From assembly GCF_000252125.1 (NCBI RefSeq), contig NZ_AHKF01000018.1:496001-560000 (forward strand): 64,000 bases of DNA, given 5' to 3'. The notes beneath the pieces were generated by a model, which saw nothing but the letters and a program-made list of their open reading frames with translations, searched no databases and was not told the origin of the DNA. Positions 1 through 7,962 of this stretch are shown in pieces. A program made the position numbers and the translations under genes. This DNA is from Flavobacterium frigoris PS1 (lineage in GTDB: Bacteria; Bacteroidota; Bacteroidia; Flavobacteriales; Flavobacteriaceae). How positions within the stretch are numbered: the first letter of the stretch is position 1; the number at the start of each line of letters is the position of its first letter.

Positions 1-2038
1 GTGCTTTACAAAATGAATACCCCGCAAAGGATTCTATCTGTCGGTATATTTCTTCGCTCAACTTTACGGAATGCCCTTTTTGCGCACAGCAGGCGAAGTA
101 ATTGTCTTTCACTTTTTGTAAAGCGGCCTTCGAACGGCCTTTGCCGCTCATCGCCCGACGCAAAATATCCCCATCGGCAGCGGGAAGCCCTGCGTAATGT
201 AAGGCAATCTTAATTACATCTTCCTGATAGACCATAACACCGTAGGTTTCGCCGAGTTGTTCTTTAAAAACATCATGAAAATATTCGAAGCGGTTCGGAT
301 GGTTGTGGCGGAAGATGTATTCTTTCATCATACCGGACTGGGCAACCCCCGGGCGGATAATCGACGAGGCTGCAACAAGGGTTTTGTAGTTGTCACATTT
401 AAGGCGGCGTAAGAGTCCCCGCATAGCTGGGCTTTCGATATAGAAACAGCCAATGGTTTTTCCATGACTTAGAAAGGCATTAGATTTTGTCTCATTTTTT
501 GATAAAGCAATATCACGGATATCGACTTTTATTCCTCGATTTTTCTCTATTAGCTTCACGCTATCATCAATATGACCAATGCCGCGCTGGCTCAGAATGT
601 CAAACTTTTCGAAGCCAATGTCTTCTGCAACGTGCATGTCGAATAAGACGATTGGAAAACCTTTTGGGGGCATTTCCAAAGGGGTATAATTAGTAATAGG
701 TTCTTCCGAAATGATTATACCACAGGAATGCATGCTTCTTTGATTAGGATATTTCTCGAGCAGCATCCCATATTCCTGGACTAGTTTTACGATTGGGTTT
801 TTATCGTGTAACTGCATTGGGTTTTTTGCCAACAGATCTAATTCTTCTTTGGGTAAACCAAAAACTTTACCGACTTCTCTGAATATGGAACGGTATTTAA
901 ACTCCACGTTGGTTCCGCAAAAAGCGACATACTCAGCACCATATTTGTCAAAAATGTACGTCAGAATGGTATCGCGTTCTTTCCAAGACCAGTCAATGTC
1001 AAAATCAGGCGGACTCTTGCGGTTGATATTCAGGAAGCGTTCAAAGTATAAATCCAGTTCAATAGGGCAGATTGCAGTGATACCAAGGCAGTAGCTTACG
1101 ATACTGTTGGCGCCGCTGCCGCGACCGATGTGCAGAAAGCCTTGACTAATGCTGTATTGTATGATATCCCAGGTGATTAGAAAATAGCCGCTGAATTCCA
1201 GTTGGTCAATAACTTTCAATTCCTTTTCCACTCTTGCTTTCGCTTGTATATTATCATCTCCGTACTTTTTTGACAATCCTTCCCAGGCAAGATCCGTCAG
1301 AAGTTTCATGTCACTTTCCCGGCTTCCAGAATAGTACTTTTTATTTTTGGGCGTTTTGAAGTCAAATTCAAAATTGCATTCATCAATGAGTTTTCCCGTA
1401 TTTTTAATAATTTTCGGATGCTCCTCAAACTTTGCCAACAATTCCTCTAAAGGGATCATCACTTCAGACGTTTTGCAATAGTCGTTTTCAGTGAGTTTTG
1501 ATAAAATAACATTGGTGTCAATAGCACGGAGTATTTTATGCAAATTGAATTCTCTTTTTGTACGAAATGTGACCGATTGCAAGACGACCATTTTATCAAG
1601 CCGAGCACGCCATTCTGGGAGGAATAATTTTGGAAGCTGCTCTGGAGAGATTCCTGTAAATTCATATTCTTTCAAAATCGCTGGTAAATTTTCGAAAGGA
1701 TATATAATGCATACATCATTAAACCCAGGGGCAGCTAATGGCAAAGCAGTGTTTTCGAAATTATGTTTGGTTAGAAAGCGATTCATTTCTGCCAGCCCAT
1801 TTGCATTTTTGGCTAGACCAATATAACGCAATTGATTGTTACAGCGAAATTCTATTCCCACTACTGGCTTGATGTTGAATTCTTTACAGCCTTTTATAAA
1901 ATCATAAATTCCCGTTACCGTATTAATATCCGTTAATGCAATTGCCTTAAGATTACAAGTAGCGGCCTGCTGTATTAGATCAGCCAGCGGAATGGTTCCG
2001 TAGCGCAGCGAGTGAAAAGAATGACAGTTGAGGTACAT
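1..2038 (-). CDS. DNA polymerase III alpha subunit-like (DnaE-type) translesion polymerase, C-terminus off the left edge
   Basis: This is an open frame on the minus strand from ATG at 2038 to the window edge, about 679 codons. It opens with a PHP-domain motif (LNCHSFHSLRYGTIP, with the metal-ligand His residues) and contains the family C catalytic motif PDFDID near residue 340. The last visible residues read FAGYSFCKA, the conserved block of the fingers/HhH region in DnaE. It starts 7 bp after the stop of the Y-family polymerase gene, so the two are surely one operon. DnaE paralogues in this setting (DnaE2/ImuC-like) extend mismatched or lesion-bearing primers. A typical protein is about 1000 residues, so roughly a third is missing. 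It could be the housekeeping DnaE, but the operon context argues for the accessory copy. Confidence 0.9.
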   Translation of the reverse strand, partial: MYLNCHSFHSLRYGTIPLADLIQQAATCNLKAIALTDINTVTGIYDFIKGCKEFNIKPVVGIEFRCNNQLRYIGLAKNANGLAEMNRFLTKHNFENTALPLAAPGFNDVCIIYPFENLPAILKEYEFTGISPEQLPKLFLPEWRARLDKMVVLQSVTFRTKREFNLHKILRAIDTNVILSKLTENDYCKTSEVMIPLEELLAKFEEHPKIIKNTGKLIDECNFEFDFKTPKNKKYYSGSRESDMKLLTDLAWEGLSKKYGDDNIQAKARVEKELKVIDQLEFSGYFLITWDIIQYSISQGFLHIGRGSGANSIVSYCLGITAICPIELDLYFERFLNINRKSPPDFDIDWSWKERDTILTYIFDKYGAEYVAFCGTNVEFKYRSIFREVGKVFGLPKEELDLLAKNPMQLHDKNPIVKLVQEYGMLLEKYPNQRSMHSCGIIISEEPITNYTPLEMPPKGFPIVLFDMHVAEDIGFEKFDILSQRGIGHIDDSVKLIEKNRGIKVDIRDIALSKNETKSNAFLSHGKTIGCFYIESPAMRGLLRRLKCDNYKTLVAASSIIRPGVAQSGMMKEYIFRHNHPNRFEYFHDVFKEQLGETYGVMVYQEDVIKIALHYAGLPAADGDILRRAMSGKGRSKAALQKVKDNYFACCAQKGHSVKLSEEIYRQIESFAGYSFCKA

Positions 2039-2045
2039 TGGGTTA

Positions 2046-3224
2046 CTATTTGCGTTTCAAAATTTCGGATTTGTTATTGGGTTTGAATGTTGCTCCTGCA
2101 CAACGCATGACAGCATCAAAGCCATACCTGCTTTTCATTTTGTCCATAGCTTGGTATAATGACAGCATTTCCTCGGTATCCTCAAACATGTTTATTTGGT
2201 AGGTACCTCGCACGAGTCCGCTGAAGCGAATCCCGATCAGGCGGAGTCGCATGCGGCGCTGGTAAAGCTTATCAAATAAGTCATTGACGTTTTTTGTGAG
2301 GGTATGATCGGCTGAGGTATAAGCTACTTTGCATTGCTTGGTTTCAGTGTCAAAATTGGCGTAGCGAATTTTTATCACCACGGTCGAGGTCAGCCATTCT
2401 TCTGATCGCAGCTGGAAAGCCAGCTTTTCGACCATGCCCACAAGCACCGATTTCAGTTTTTGAATATCGATGGTGTCTTGGTCAAAGGTATGTTCGGTCG
2501 AAATTGATTTCCTTTCCGTATAGGGTTCCACGGGATTATTATCGATGCCGTTTGCTTTTTTCCATATATCGATTCCGTTCTTGCCTATCATGCGTTGCAA
2601 TACTTCTGCAGGCATTTCTGAAAGCGTCTGAATGGTGCGGATGCCGATTCGGGACAGTAGTTGAAAAGTTACGTCACCTACCATGGGTATTTTTTGGATA
2701 GACAGTGGGTTCAAAAATTGCTTTACCTTATTTTCAGGTATTTCTAGATTTCCCAACGGTTTCCCTTCGCCGGTGGCGATTTTAGAAACTGTTTTGTTTA
2801 CTGATAGGGCAAAACTTATGGGCAAACCAGTTTCTCTGGTAACAGAGTGCGCCAGTTCATCAGTCCATTTATAGCTGCCATAAAACTTATCCATTCCGGT
2901 AATATCGAGATAGAATTCATCGATGCTGGCTTTTTCTACAATTGGAGCATTCACTTGAATTACCTCAGTCACTTCATGGGATAATTTGGAATACAGTTCC
3001 ATATCGCCTTTCATTACTTTTGCTTGCGGGCAAAGTCGGAGTGCCATCTTAATGGGCATTGCGGAACGTACCCCAAAAGTCCGCGCCTCATAAGAACAAG
3101 ATGCAACCACACCGCGGTCGCCACCGCCAATAATCAAAGGAATTCCTTCTAGTTTTGAATTCCCCAATCTTTCGCAGGACACAAAAAAAGTGTCCAAATC
3201 CATATGTACAATTGCCCTTCCCAT
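2046..3224 (-). CDS. Y-family DNA polymerase (DinB/ImuB-like)
   Basis: This 392-residue protein is a Y-family translesion polymerase. The palm carries HMDLDTFF (Asp9 and the steric-gate Phe) and SIDEFYLD (Asp102, Glu103), the expected metal-binding carboxylates. A little-finger domain follows up to about residue 350. Because the catalytic residues are intact it should be active, unlike the degenerate ImuB of proteobacteria. The gene is divergent from the LexA-like repressor at 3312 and is followed after 7 bp by the dnaE-type gene, giving a repressor / Y-polymerase / DnaE cassette known from Bacteroidota. It is probably induced by DNA damage through the operators in the shared spacer. The start at 3224 gives the canonical N-terminus MGRAIVHMDLD. 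Confidence 0.93.
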   Translation of the reverse strand: MGRAIVHMDLDTFFVSCERLGNSKLEGIPLIIGGGDRGVVASCSYEARTFGVRSAMPIKMALRLCPQAKVMKGDMELYSKLSHEVTEVIQVNAPIVEKASIDEFYLDITGMDKFYGSYKWTDELAHSVTRETGLPISFALSVNKTVSKIATGEGKPLGNLEIPENKVKQFLNPLSIQKIPMVGDVTFQLLSRIGIRTIQTLSEMPAEVLQRMIGKNGIDIWKKANGIDNNPVEPYTERKSISTEHTFDQDTIDIQKLKSVLVGMVEKLAFQLRSEEWLTSTVVIKIRYANFDTETKQCKVAYTSADHTLTKNVNDLFDKLYQRRMRLRLIGIRFSGLVRGTYQINMFEDTEEMLSLYQAMDKMKSRYGFDAVMRCAGATFKPNNKSEILKRK

Positions 3225-3260
3225 AATCTTCTCATTTTATACACAACAAAATTAGTACGG

Positions 3261-3308
3261 ATTGTAACAAAATAGATTATATTTGTTGTTCCAAATTGTA
3301 ACAAAATA
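3261..3308. promoter_or_regulatory. Two direct copies of a putative repressor operator
   Basis: The 14-mer ATTGTAACAAAATA occurs twice, at 3261-3274 and 3295-3308, 34 bp apart. Each contains the short palindrome TTGT-A-ACAA. A further inverted pair, ACAACAAA (3243-3250) and TTTGTTGT (3282-3289), lies in the same 87-bp spacer between the divergent repressor and polymerase genes. The second copy ends just before the repressor ATG. Near-consensus -7 boxes are present for both directions: TATATTTG at 3278-3285 (+) and TAATTTTG at 3254-3247 (-). I infer that this is the autoregulatory and SOS operator of the LexA-like protein; binding has not been shown. Confidence 0.55.
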
Positions 3309-3311
3309 AAT

Positions 3312-4079
3312 ATGTCTTTATTTTCCGATAATATCAGGAACCTTAGGGTCAAACAGAAAATTTCACAGGAGAAACTGGCCGAGTCGCTGGCAATAACCAG
3401 AGGGAGGTACGTCAAGTATGAAGACGGAACTTCGGAAGCGCCTTATGAAATTTTGAAAAAAATATCCCATTATTATCATATTAGCATTGATTTACTACTT
3501 TCAGTTGATGTGCGAAAAATACCGATGGATAATCTCATGAAACTGGAGGATAACAGGATCCTACTACCCATTACGGTGGATAGGGAAGGAGACAGTTTTA
3601 TTGAAATCATTCCTCATAAAGCCAGGGCTGGTTACCTGAGTGGTTATTCTGATCCTGAATTTATCGAAAACCTACAGCACATTTCGTTGCCCTGGCTGCG
3701 CAATGGAAAATTTAGAGCTTTTCCCGTAGATGGTGATTCTATGCCGCCCCATAAAAGCGGTTTCTTTATTGTGGGTCGTTATGTGGAAAAATTGGGTGAT
3801 GTCATGGATGGCAAGACGTATATATTATTGACCAAAAACGAAGGTATTGTTTACAAGAGACTAAACAAAAACGGGAAAAATGCATTGGTGCTCCATTCGG
3901 ATAATACCTATTATAAATCCTATGAGGTTAAGGCCTCAGAAATCCTTGAAATTTGGGAATTTGCCTGCAGTTTTGCTACTGAAGAATTTGGACCTGATGA
4001 TTTGAGTCCAGAAAGTTTGAAAGATGTGCTGATGGAATTAAGAAGAGAGGTTAGAGAAGTAAGGGAGAAGCTTGCTTAA
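3312..4079 (+). CDS. LexA/UmuD-like XRE-S24 self-cleaving repressor
   Basis: The 255-residue protein has an N-terminal XRE helix-turn-helix (about residues 7-60, NIRNLRVKQKISQEKLAE) and a C-terminal S24 peptidase domain. The self-cleavage machinery looks complete: an Ala106-Gly107 bond in KARAGYLSGY, the nucleophile Ser143 in GDSMPP, and the general-base Lys182 in GIVYKRL. The spacings (36 and 39 residues) match LexA. The tail after residue 225 is charged and helical. It sits divergent to the translesion polymerases and most likely represses them and itself, being inactivated by RecA-stimulated cleavage. It is not a canonical LexA because the DNA-binding domain is XRE-type rather than winged helix. 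Confidence 0.9.
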   Translation: MSLFSDNIRNLRVKQKISQEKLAESLAITRGRYVKYEDGTSEAPYEILKKISHYYHISIDLLLSVDVRKIPMDNLMKLEDNRILLPITVDREGDSFIEIIPHKARAGYLSGYSDPEFIENLQHISLPWLRNGKFRAFPVDGDSMPPHKSGFFIVGRYVEKLGDVMDGKTYILLTKNEGIVYKRLNKNGKNALVLHSDNTYYKSYEVKASEILEIWEFACSFATEEFGPDDLSPESLKDVLMELRREVREVREKLA

Positions 4080-4153
4080 AACTAATCTTGCTACTGCAAA
4101 AGTGTCAAGTTTACAAGTATTCTCAGTGCTCCTAATTTTTTAAATCCTATAAA

Positions 4154-4200
4154 AACTAAAAACCCAACAATACTATTTTAGTAATGTTGGGTTTTTAGTT
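4154..4200. terminator. Bidirectional intrinsic terminator
   Basis: A long hairpin (left arm 4154-4174, right arm 4180-4200) has one mismatch and a 5-nt loop, is rich in CCCAACA/TGTTGGG pairs, and is flanked by A and T runs. It lies between the convergent repressor gene and the MRJP-like gene and can serve both strands. Confidence 0.85.
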
Positions 4201-4233
4201 GAATTGTATTGCTCGAATGAGTTTATGTAAGCA

Positions 4234-5298
4234 TTACAATTTGACTGTATTCAAGCTAAAAGTCATATTTTCAATGGGACCAGTGATTTCGTTAATTCTG
4301 GAATTAGTATAATACAATGCGTTATTATAGATGCTAAATGTATCTGCCCAACGTACTTTATCTCCTTTAACTAAGGTAGTGATTGTTCCTGCAGCATCCA
4401 TTTTCATAATGGCATTTTGCTCTAAATCGGCATAATATAAGTTTCCATTGGCATCAAATATCATCCCGTCAGGAGCAGATGTTTTAGCCACTTTCTCTAC
4501 TGCTTTTTCAATTTCAGCTTCTGTTCCTTTCAATAAAGTTTGTACATCAATAGCATATAAGGTATAGCCAGTTAAAGCATGAAAATATAGCTTTTTATTG
4601 GCAGGGTTTAATGCAATACCATCAGAGTGAATTGTGTTTTTCCATTCTTTTCCATTAATTGTCAAATGGTCAACCTCTGCTTTTGTTGAAAAATGATTGT
4701 CTAAAACGCGTTTCGCTTTTCCCGTTTCGATGTTTAGAATGATTAATCCTGCGTGACCAGAATCAGTTAGATAAATACTTCCATTTTCTTTATCCACTCT
4801 CAAATCATTGATATAAGAATCTTTGTGAAAGCTCTCTTTAGGGAAAGTATAGGTTCTTTTTAGCACGTTTGTTTTTAGATCAAAAACAAACAATTTCGGA
4901 GCACCAATCACCCCTTTAAAAAGCGGATTTCTTGTGTCTAACACATATAAATCATTTTCAAAAGCCACGACTGATTGTACAGCTACAAAAACAGAATCAT
5001 GCATCTCTTGGCCTATTTTCCAATCATTCCATTTTGTATTGGGATATGCAATTGATTTGCCGTCAACTACTTCTGTTACCGAAGCAATCACACCCTCTCT
5101 CCAGCGAGGAAAGTTCACGATAATACGACCTTCTTGCGTTACAGTAACCCCTGTAACTTGTTGTGCTTTAAACGTAGCAACTTCTTGAATAGATGACGCT
5201 GTTTCCGTTTTTTCGTCTGTATTTTTAGGGTTTTTGTTTTCTTTTTTACAGCTGCTTAAGCTTAATATAGAAAGTAATAATAATGCTGTTTTTTTCAT
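4234..5298 (-). CDS. Yellow/major royal jelly (MRJP)-like beta-propeller lipoprotein
   Basis: The 354-residue product starts with a lipoprotein signal (LLLLSILSLSSC, Cys at about 17) followed by a Lys/Asn-rich linker. The rest reads as a six-bladed propeller of the Yellow/MRJP family: FPRW..GV near the start, FVAVQSVVAFENDLYVLDTR, and blade repeats such as GSIYLTDSGHAGLIILNI and ANGNLYYADLEQNAIMKM. Some bacterial relatives are annotated as L-dopachrome tautomerase-related or gluconolactonase-like, but the substrate cannot be read from sequence. Its ATG directly abuts the TAA of the upstream nitroreductase gene, so the two are likely co-translated. The protein is predicted to be periplasmic and membrane-anchored. 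Confidence 0.8.
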   Translation of the reverse strand: MKKTALLLLSILSLSSCKKENKNPKNTDEKTETASSIQEVATFKAQQVTGVTVTQEGRIIVNFPRWREGVIASVTEVVDGKSIAYPNTKWNDWKIGQEMHDSVFVAVQSVVAFENDLYVLDTRNPLFKGVIGAPKLFVFDLKTNVLKRTYTFPKESFHKDSYINDLRVDKENGSIYLTDSGHAGLIILNIETGKAKRVLDNHFSTKAEVDHLTINGKEWKNTIHSDGIALNPANKKLYFHALTGYTLYAIDVQTLLKGTEAEIEKAVEKVAKTSAPDGMIFDANGNLYYADLEQNAIMKMDAAGTITTLVKGDKVRWADTFSIYNNALYYTNSRINEITGPIENMTFSLNTVKL

Positions 5299-5898
5299 TT
5301 AAATGATTTTAATTATGGCTGATTTCTCTAACCTAGATTTAGTTTTTTGACTGGGTTGATTGCTGTCATCAGCATCTCGGTATCCTATGGCAACAGCAAC
5401 TAAGCTGCGGTATCCCTCTAATCCTAAAATTGCCTCATATTTATCTGATTCAATTCCTTCCATCGGGGTAGCATCAATTTGCATTTGGGCGCAAGCACCT
5501 AAAAAAATACCTAAAGCCAGATACACTTGTTTGTCAAACCATATTTTAAGATCGGCATCAGCGAGATGCTTTAAGTGCATATTAAAATAGTTTACAGCTG
5601 ATTCTGGCAAGTTTTCTTTTACTTGTTGCTCAAATAAAGCAACGTTATCAATAGCATTAAAAACTACTACTGTGTCGCAATTGATTACTTTTTCAGCATT
5701 AAATAATGAAGCTGCCGCTAATTGTTCTTTTACTTTTTTATCAGAGACAAAATGGAATTGCCAAGGTTGGCTGTTTATAGAAGAAGGACTTAATAGCAGG
5801 ATCTCTTTAAGTTCTTCTATTTTTGTAGGGTCTATTTTTTTTGTCTCGTCGTACTTTTTAGTAGTATAACGGTTTTGCATTGCGTTTATAAAATCCAT
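5299..5898 (-). CDS. Nitroreductase-family NAD(P)H-dependent FMN oxidoreductase
   Basis: From the ATG at 5898 this is a 199-residue nitroreductase fold protein. The N-terminal FMN-binding block NRYTTKKYD is followed by LLLSPSSINSQPWQFHFVS, the classic phosphate/isoalloxazine region of NfsB-like enzymes, and by GLEGYRSLVAVAIGYR near the C-terminus. An upstream in-frame ATG at 5931 is rejected because it lies inside the promoter -7 element (5929-5936). The enzyme should reduce nitroaromatics, quinones or similar electrophiles in the cytosol. It is coupled to the MRJP-like lipoprotein gene downstream (stop and start abut). Confidence 0.9.
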   Translation of the reverse strand: MDFINAMQNRYTTKKYDETKKIDPTKIEELKEILLLSPSSINSQPWQFHFVSDKKVKEQLAAASLFNAEKVINCDTVVVFNAIDNVALFEQQVKENLPESAVNYFNMHLKHLADADLKIWFDKQVYLALGIFLGACAQMQIDATPMEGIESDKYEAILGLEGYRSLVAVAIGYRDADDSNQPSQKTKSRLEKSAIIKII

Positions 5899-5928
5899 TT
5901 TATATATAGGGTATAATAATTTAAGTTG

Positions 5929-5958
5929 CAAAGGTACAAATAACGGCTACGGTTACAA
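5929..5958 (-). promoter_or_regulatory. Bacteroidetes-type promoter of the nitroreductase operon
   Basis: On the minus strand, TTG (5958-5956) is separated by exactly 19 nt from TACCTTTG (5936-5929). This matches the Bacteroidetes primary-sigma consensus of a TTG -33 element, N19, and a TAnnTTTG -7 element. Transcription would begin near 5922, which makes the ATG at 5898 the first usable start and excludes the ATG at 5931. Confidence 0.75.
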
Positions 5959-6296
5959 TGATCGCCAGTGATACGATATGAAAAACAGCGTTATTTAACA
6001 ATACTTTTTGATTTATAAAAATTATGGTGAATCAGTAAACGATTCGTTTATGAATAAATTTTAAGGGAAAAACAATTGTACAAAATGAACTCTTTAAGCT
6101 CTGTGACTTTGCTAAGAATAGCTTTTAATATTACAATAAATATTATTCTTAAAATAGTATTAAAATTCATAATTTATTTAAAATTTCATCCTAATTTCGC
6201 ACTGTTTTTCAACGATACCTAAGAAAACGTTTTCGTAAATTTCAAGTTTTTTTGAATTGCAATATTATTTTTTATCTCAATATTTTTGAGCACCAA
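5959..6296. other. AT-rich spacer without a gene
   Basis: About 340 bases between divergent genes. It contains no convincing open frame, RNA gene or repeat. It must hold the promoter of the small secreted-protein gene, but no canonical TAnnTTTG box stands out near 6297. Confidence 0.6.
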
Positions 6297-6692
6297 ATGA
6301 GAGTAGCTTTAATTTTTTTACATCTGTGTATTCTTCTGCTAGGCGGAGGTAATAATCTTCATGCTGCTACAGCGGATAACCACATTGGTTATACTGCTAC
6401 ATCGACACTTTCTAAAAATCACCAAATTAAATTTTTCCATAAAGATCAAGACAGCAACTTAATCGAAGATGCTGATACTGATTTAGAAGAAGATTATCAT
6501 TTTGGTACTGATAACAATGACAATTATGCTAAAAAGTACGTTGTCAGTAGTTATTTACTGCCTAAAATCTGGTATCAAGAATTTTCAGGACTTATTGTTG
6601 AAAAAACGTACTTCAAGCGTTTAAAACTTTTCCCGCCTTTTTGCGGTTATTCATCTCCTATTTATATTAGACAAAGAGTGCTAAGGATTTGA
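6297..6692 (+). CDS. Small secreted protein of unknown function preceding the RND operon
   Basis: From the ATG at 6297 the product is 131 residues with a clean signal peptide (MRVALIFLHLCILLLGGG..LHA, cleavage near residue 24). The mature part has an acidic stretch (EDADTDLEEDYHFG) and a basic C-terminus (IRQRVLRI). A TTG start at 6252 would place extra residues before the signal and is disfavoured. I do not recognise the family. It lies 160 bp upstream of the efflux adaptor gene in the same orientation and may be an accessory or a marker of the operon; no enzymatic motif is visible. Confidence 0.6.
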   Translation: MRVALIFLHLCILLLGGGNNLHAATADNHIGYTATSTLSKNHQIKFFHKDQDSNLIEDADTDLEEDYHFGTDNNDNYAKKYVVSSYLLPKIWYQEFSGLIVEKTYFKRLKLFPPFCGYSSPIYIRQRVLRI

Positions 6693-6852
6693 GCAATATA
6701 ATACACTGTTGCTAAATTCTATTCTTTTTACATTGATAACGTACTATACGTTAGCTGTTTGTATAGTATTATTTTAAGCAATAGTTATTTTTTACTACCA
6801 AACGAGATACTTAAATCTCACTCAATCAATTGCTTAAATTTTATTTTACAAC

Positions 6853-7935
6853 ATGAAAAAAATTGTCATGATTACGGGCTTAATGGCCACGATGTTCCTT
6901 GTTAGCTGTAATTCAAAAAAGGAAGAAAAAGAAGAATCAACTAAGTTTACTGTTACTAATCCAGTGGTAATTGATACTTCATTTACAAAACAATATGTAT
7001 CTCAAATTAAGTCGGTTCGAAATATTGAAATTCGGGCTCAGGAAAAAGGATTCCTACAAAATATTTATGTCGATGAAGGACAGTATGTAAAAGCGGGACA
7101 ACTCTTGTTTCGAATTATGCCAAAAATGTATGAAGCTGAATTACTAAAAGCGCAAGCTGAGGAAAAAGCAGCTGAAATTGAATTACAAAATGCAAAAACG
7201 CTAGCCGATAAAAATATTGTTTCTAAGAACGAGCAGGCAGTTGCTATGGCCAAACTACAACAGGCCAAAGCCGAAGTTTCTTTGGCTAAACTAAATTTGT
7301 CATTTACTGAAATCAGAGCTCCTTTTTCAGGGACAATTGATAGAATCCCTAAAAAACTGGGGAGTCTTATTGATGAAGGAGAATTGCTAACTAGCCTTTC
7401 TGACAACAGTGAGATGTTTGCCTATTTTAATGTTTCGGAACCAGAATATTTGAATTATGAAACTGATATTAAAAACCGTGCAGATAATCATGTAAACTTA
7501 CTTCTTGCTAATAATGATGTATTAAAATACAAAGGTAAAGTGGAGCTTGTAGAAGGAGAATTTGATAATGAAACCGGAAATATAGCCTTTAGAGCACGTT
7601 TTCCAAATCCTGAAAAACTATTAAGAAACGGAGAAACAGGTTCAGTTATGATGACGGTTCCTTTGCATAAAGCTTTAGTCATTCCTCAAAAGACTACTTA
7701 TGAAATTCAAGATAAAAAATATGTTTTTGTAGTGGATAAAAACAATGTAATTAAATCCAGAGAAATTACCATAAAAGGAGAAATGCCGGATTTATATGTT
7801 ATTGAGTCAGGTATAACTGCAAATGACAAAATAGTTTTTGACGGAATTCAAAAAGCGAATGATAATGATAAAATTAAATTCGACTATTTAAATCCAAGCA
7901 AAGTATTATCAAGCTTGAAATTGAGAGCTGAATAG
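6853..7935 (+). CDS. RND efflux periplasmic adaptor (membrane fusion protein)
   Basis: This 360-residue lipoprotein has the lipobox LVSC with Cys at about 19. It shows the MFP order: a half lipoyl domain (VDEGQYVKAGQLLFRI), a helical hairpin (about 95-145, rich in Ala/Glu/Lys), the second half lipoyl segment (FTEIRAPFSGTIDRIPKKLG), then a beta-barrel and membrane-proximal domain. It links the inner-membrane RND pump to the TolC-like channel. The pump gene begins 27 bp downstream, so adaptor, pump and channel form one operon. Confidence 0.92.
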   Translation: MKKIVMITGLMATMFLVSCNSKKEEKEESTKFTVTNPVVIDTSFTKQYVSQIKSVRNIEIRAQEKGFLQNIYVDEGQYVKAGQLLFRIMPKMYEAELLKAQAEEKAAEIELQNAKTLADKNIVSKNEQAVAMAKLQQAKAEVSLAKLNLSFTEIRAPFSGTIDRIPKKLGSLIDEGELLTSLSDNSEMFAYFNVSEPEYLNYETDIKNRADNHVNLLLANNDVLKYKGKVELVEGEFDNETGNIAFRARFPNPEKLLRNGETGSVMMTVPLHKALVIPQKTTYEIQDKKYVFVVDKNNVIKSREITIKGEMPDLYVIESGITANDKIVFDGIQKANDNDKIKFDYLNPSKVLSSLKLRAE

Positions 7936-7962
7936 TTGTTTTAACTTTTAAAAAAATATAAA

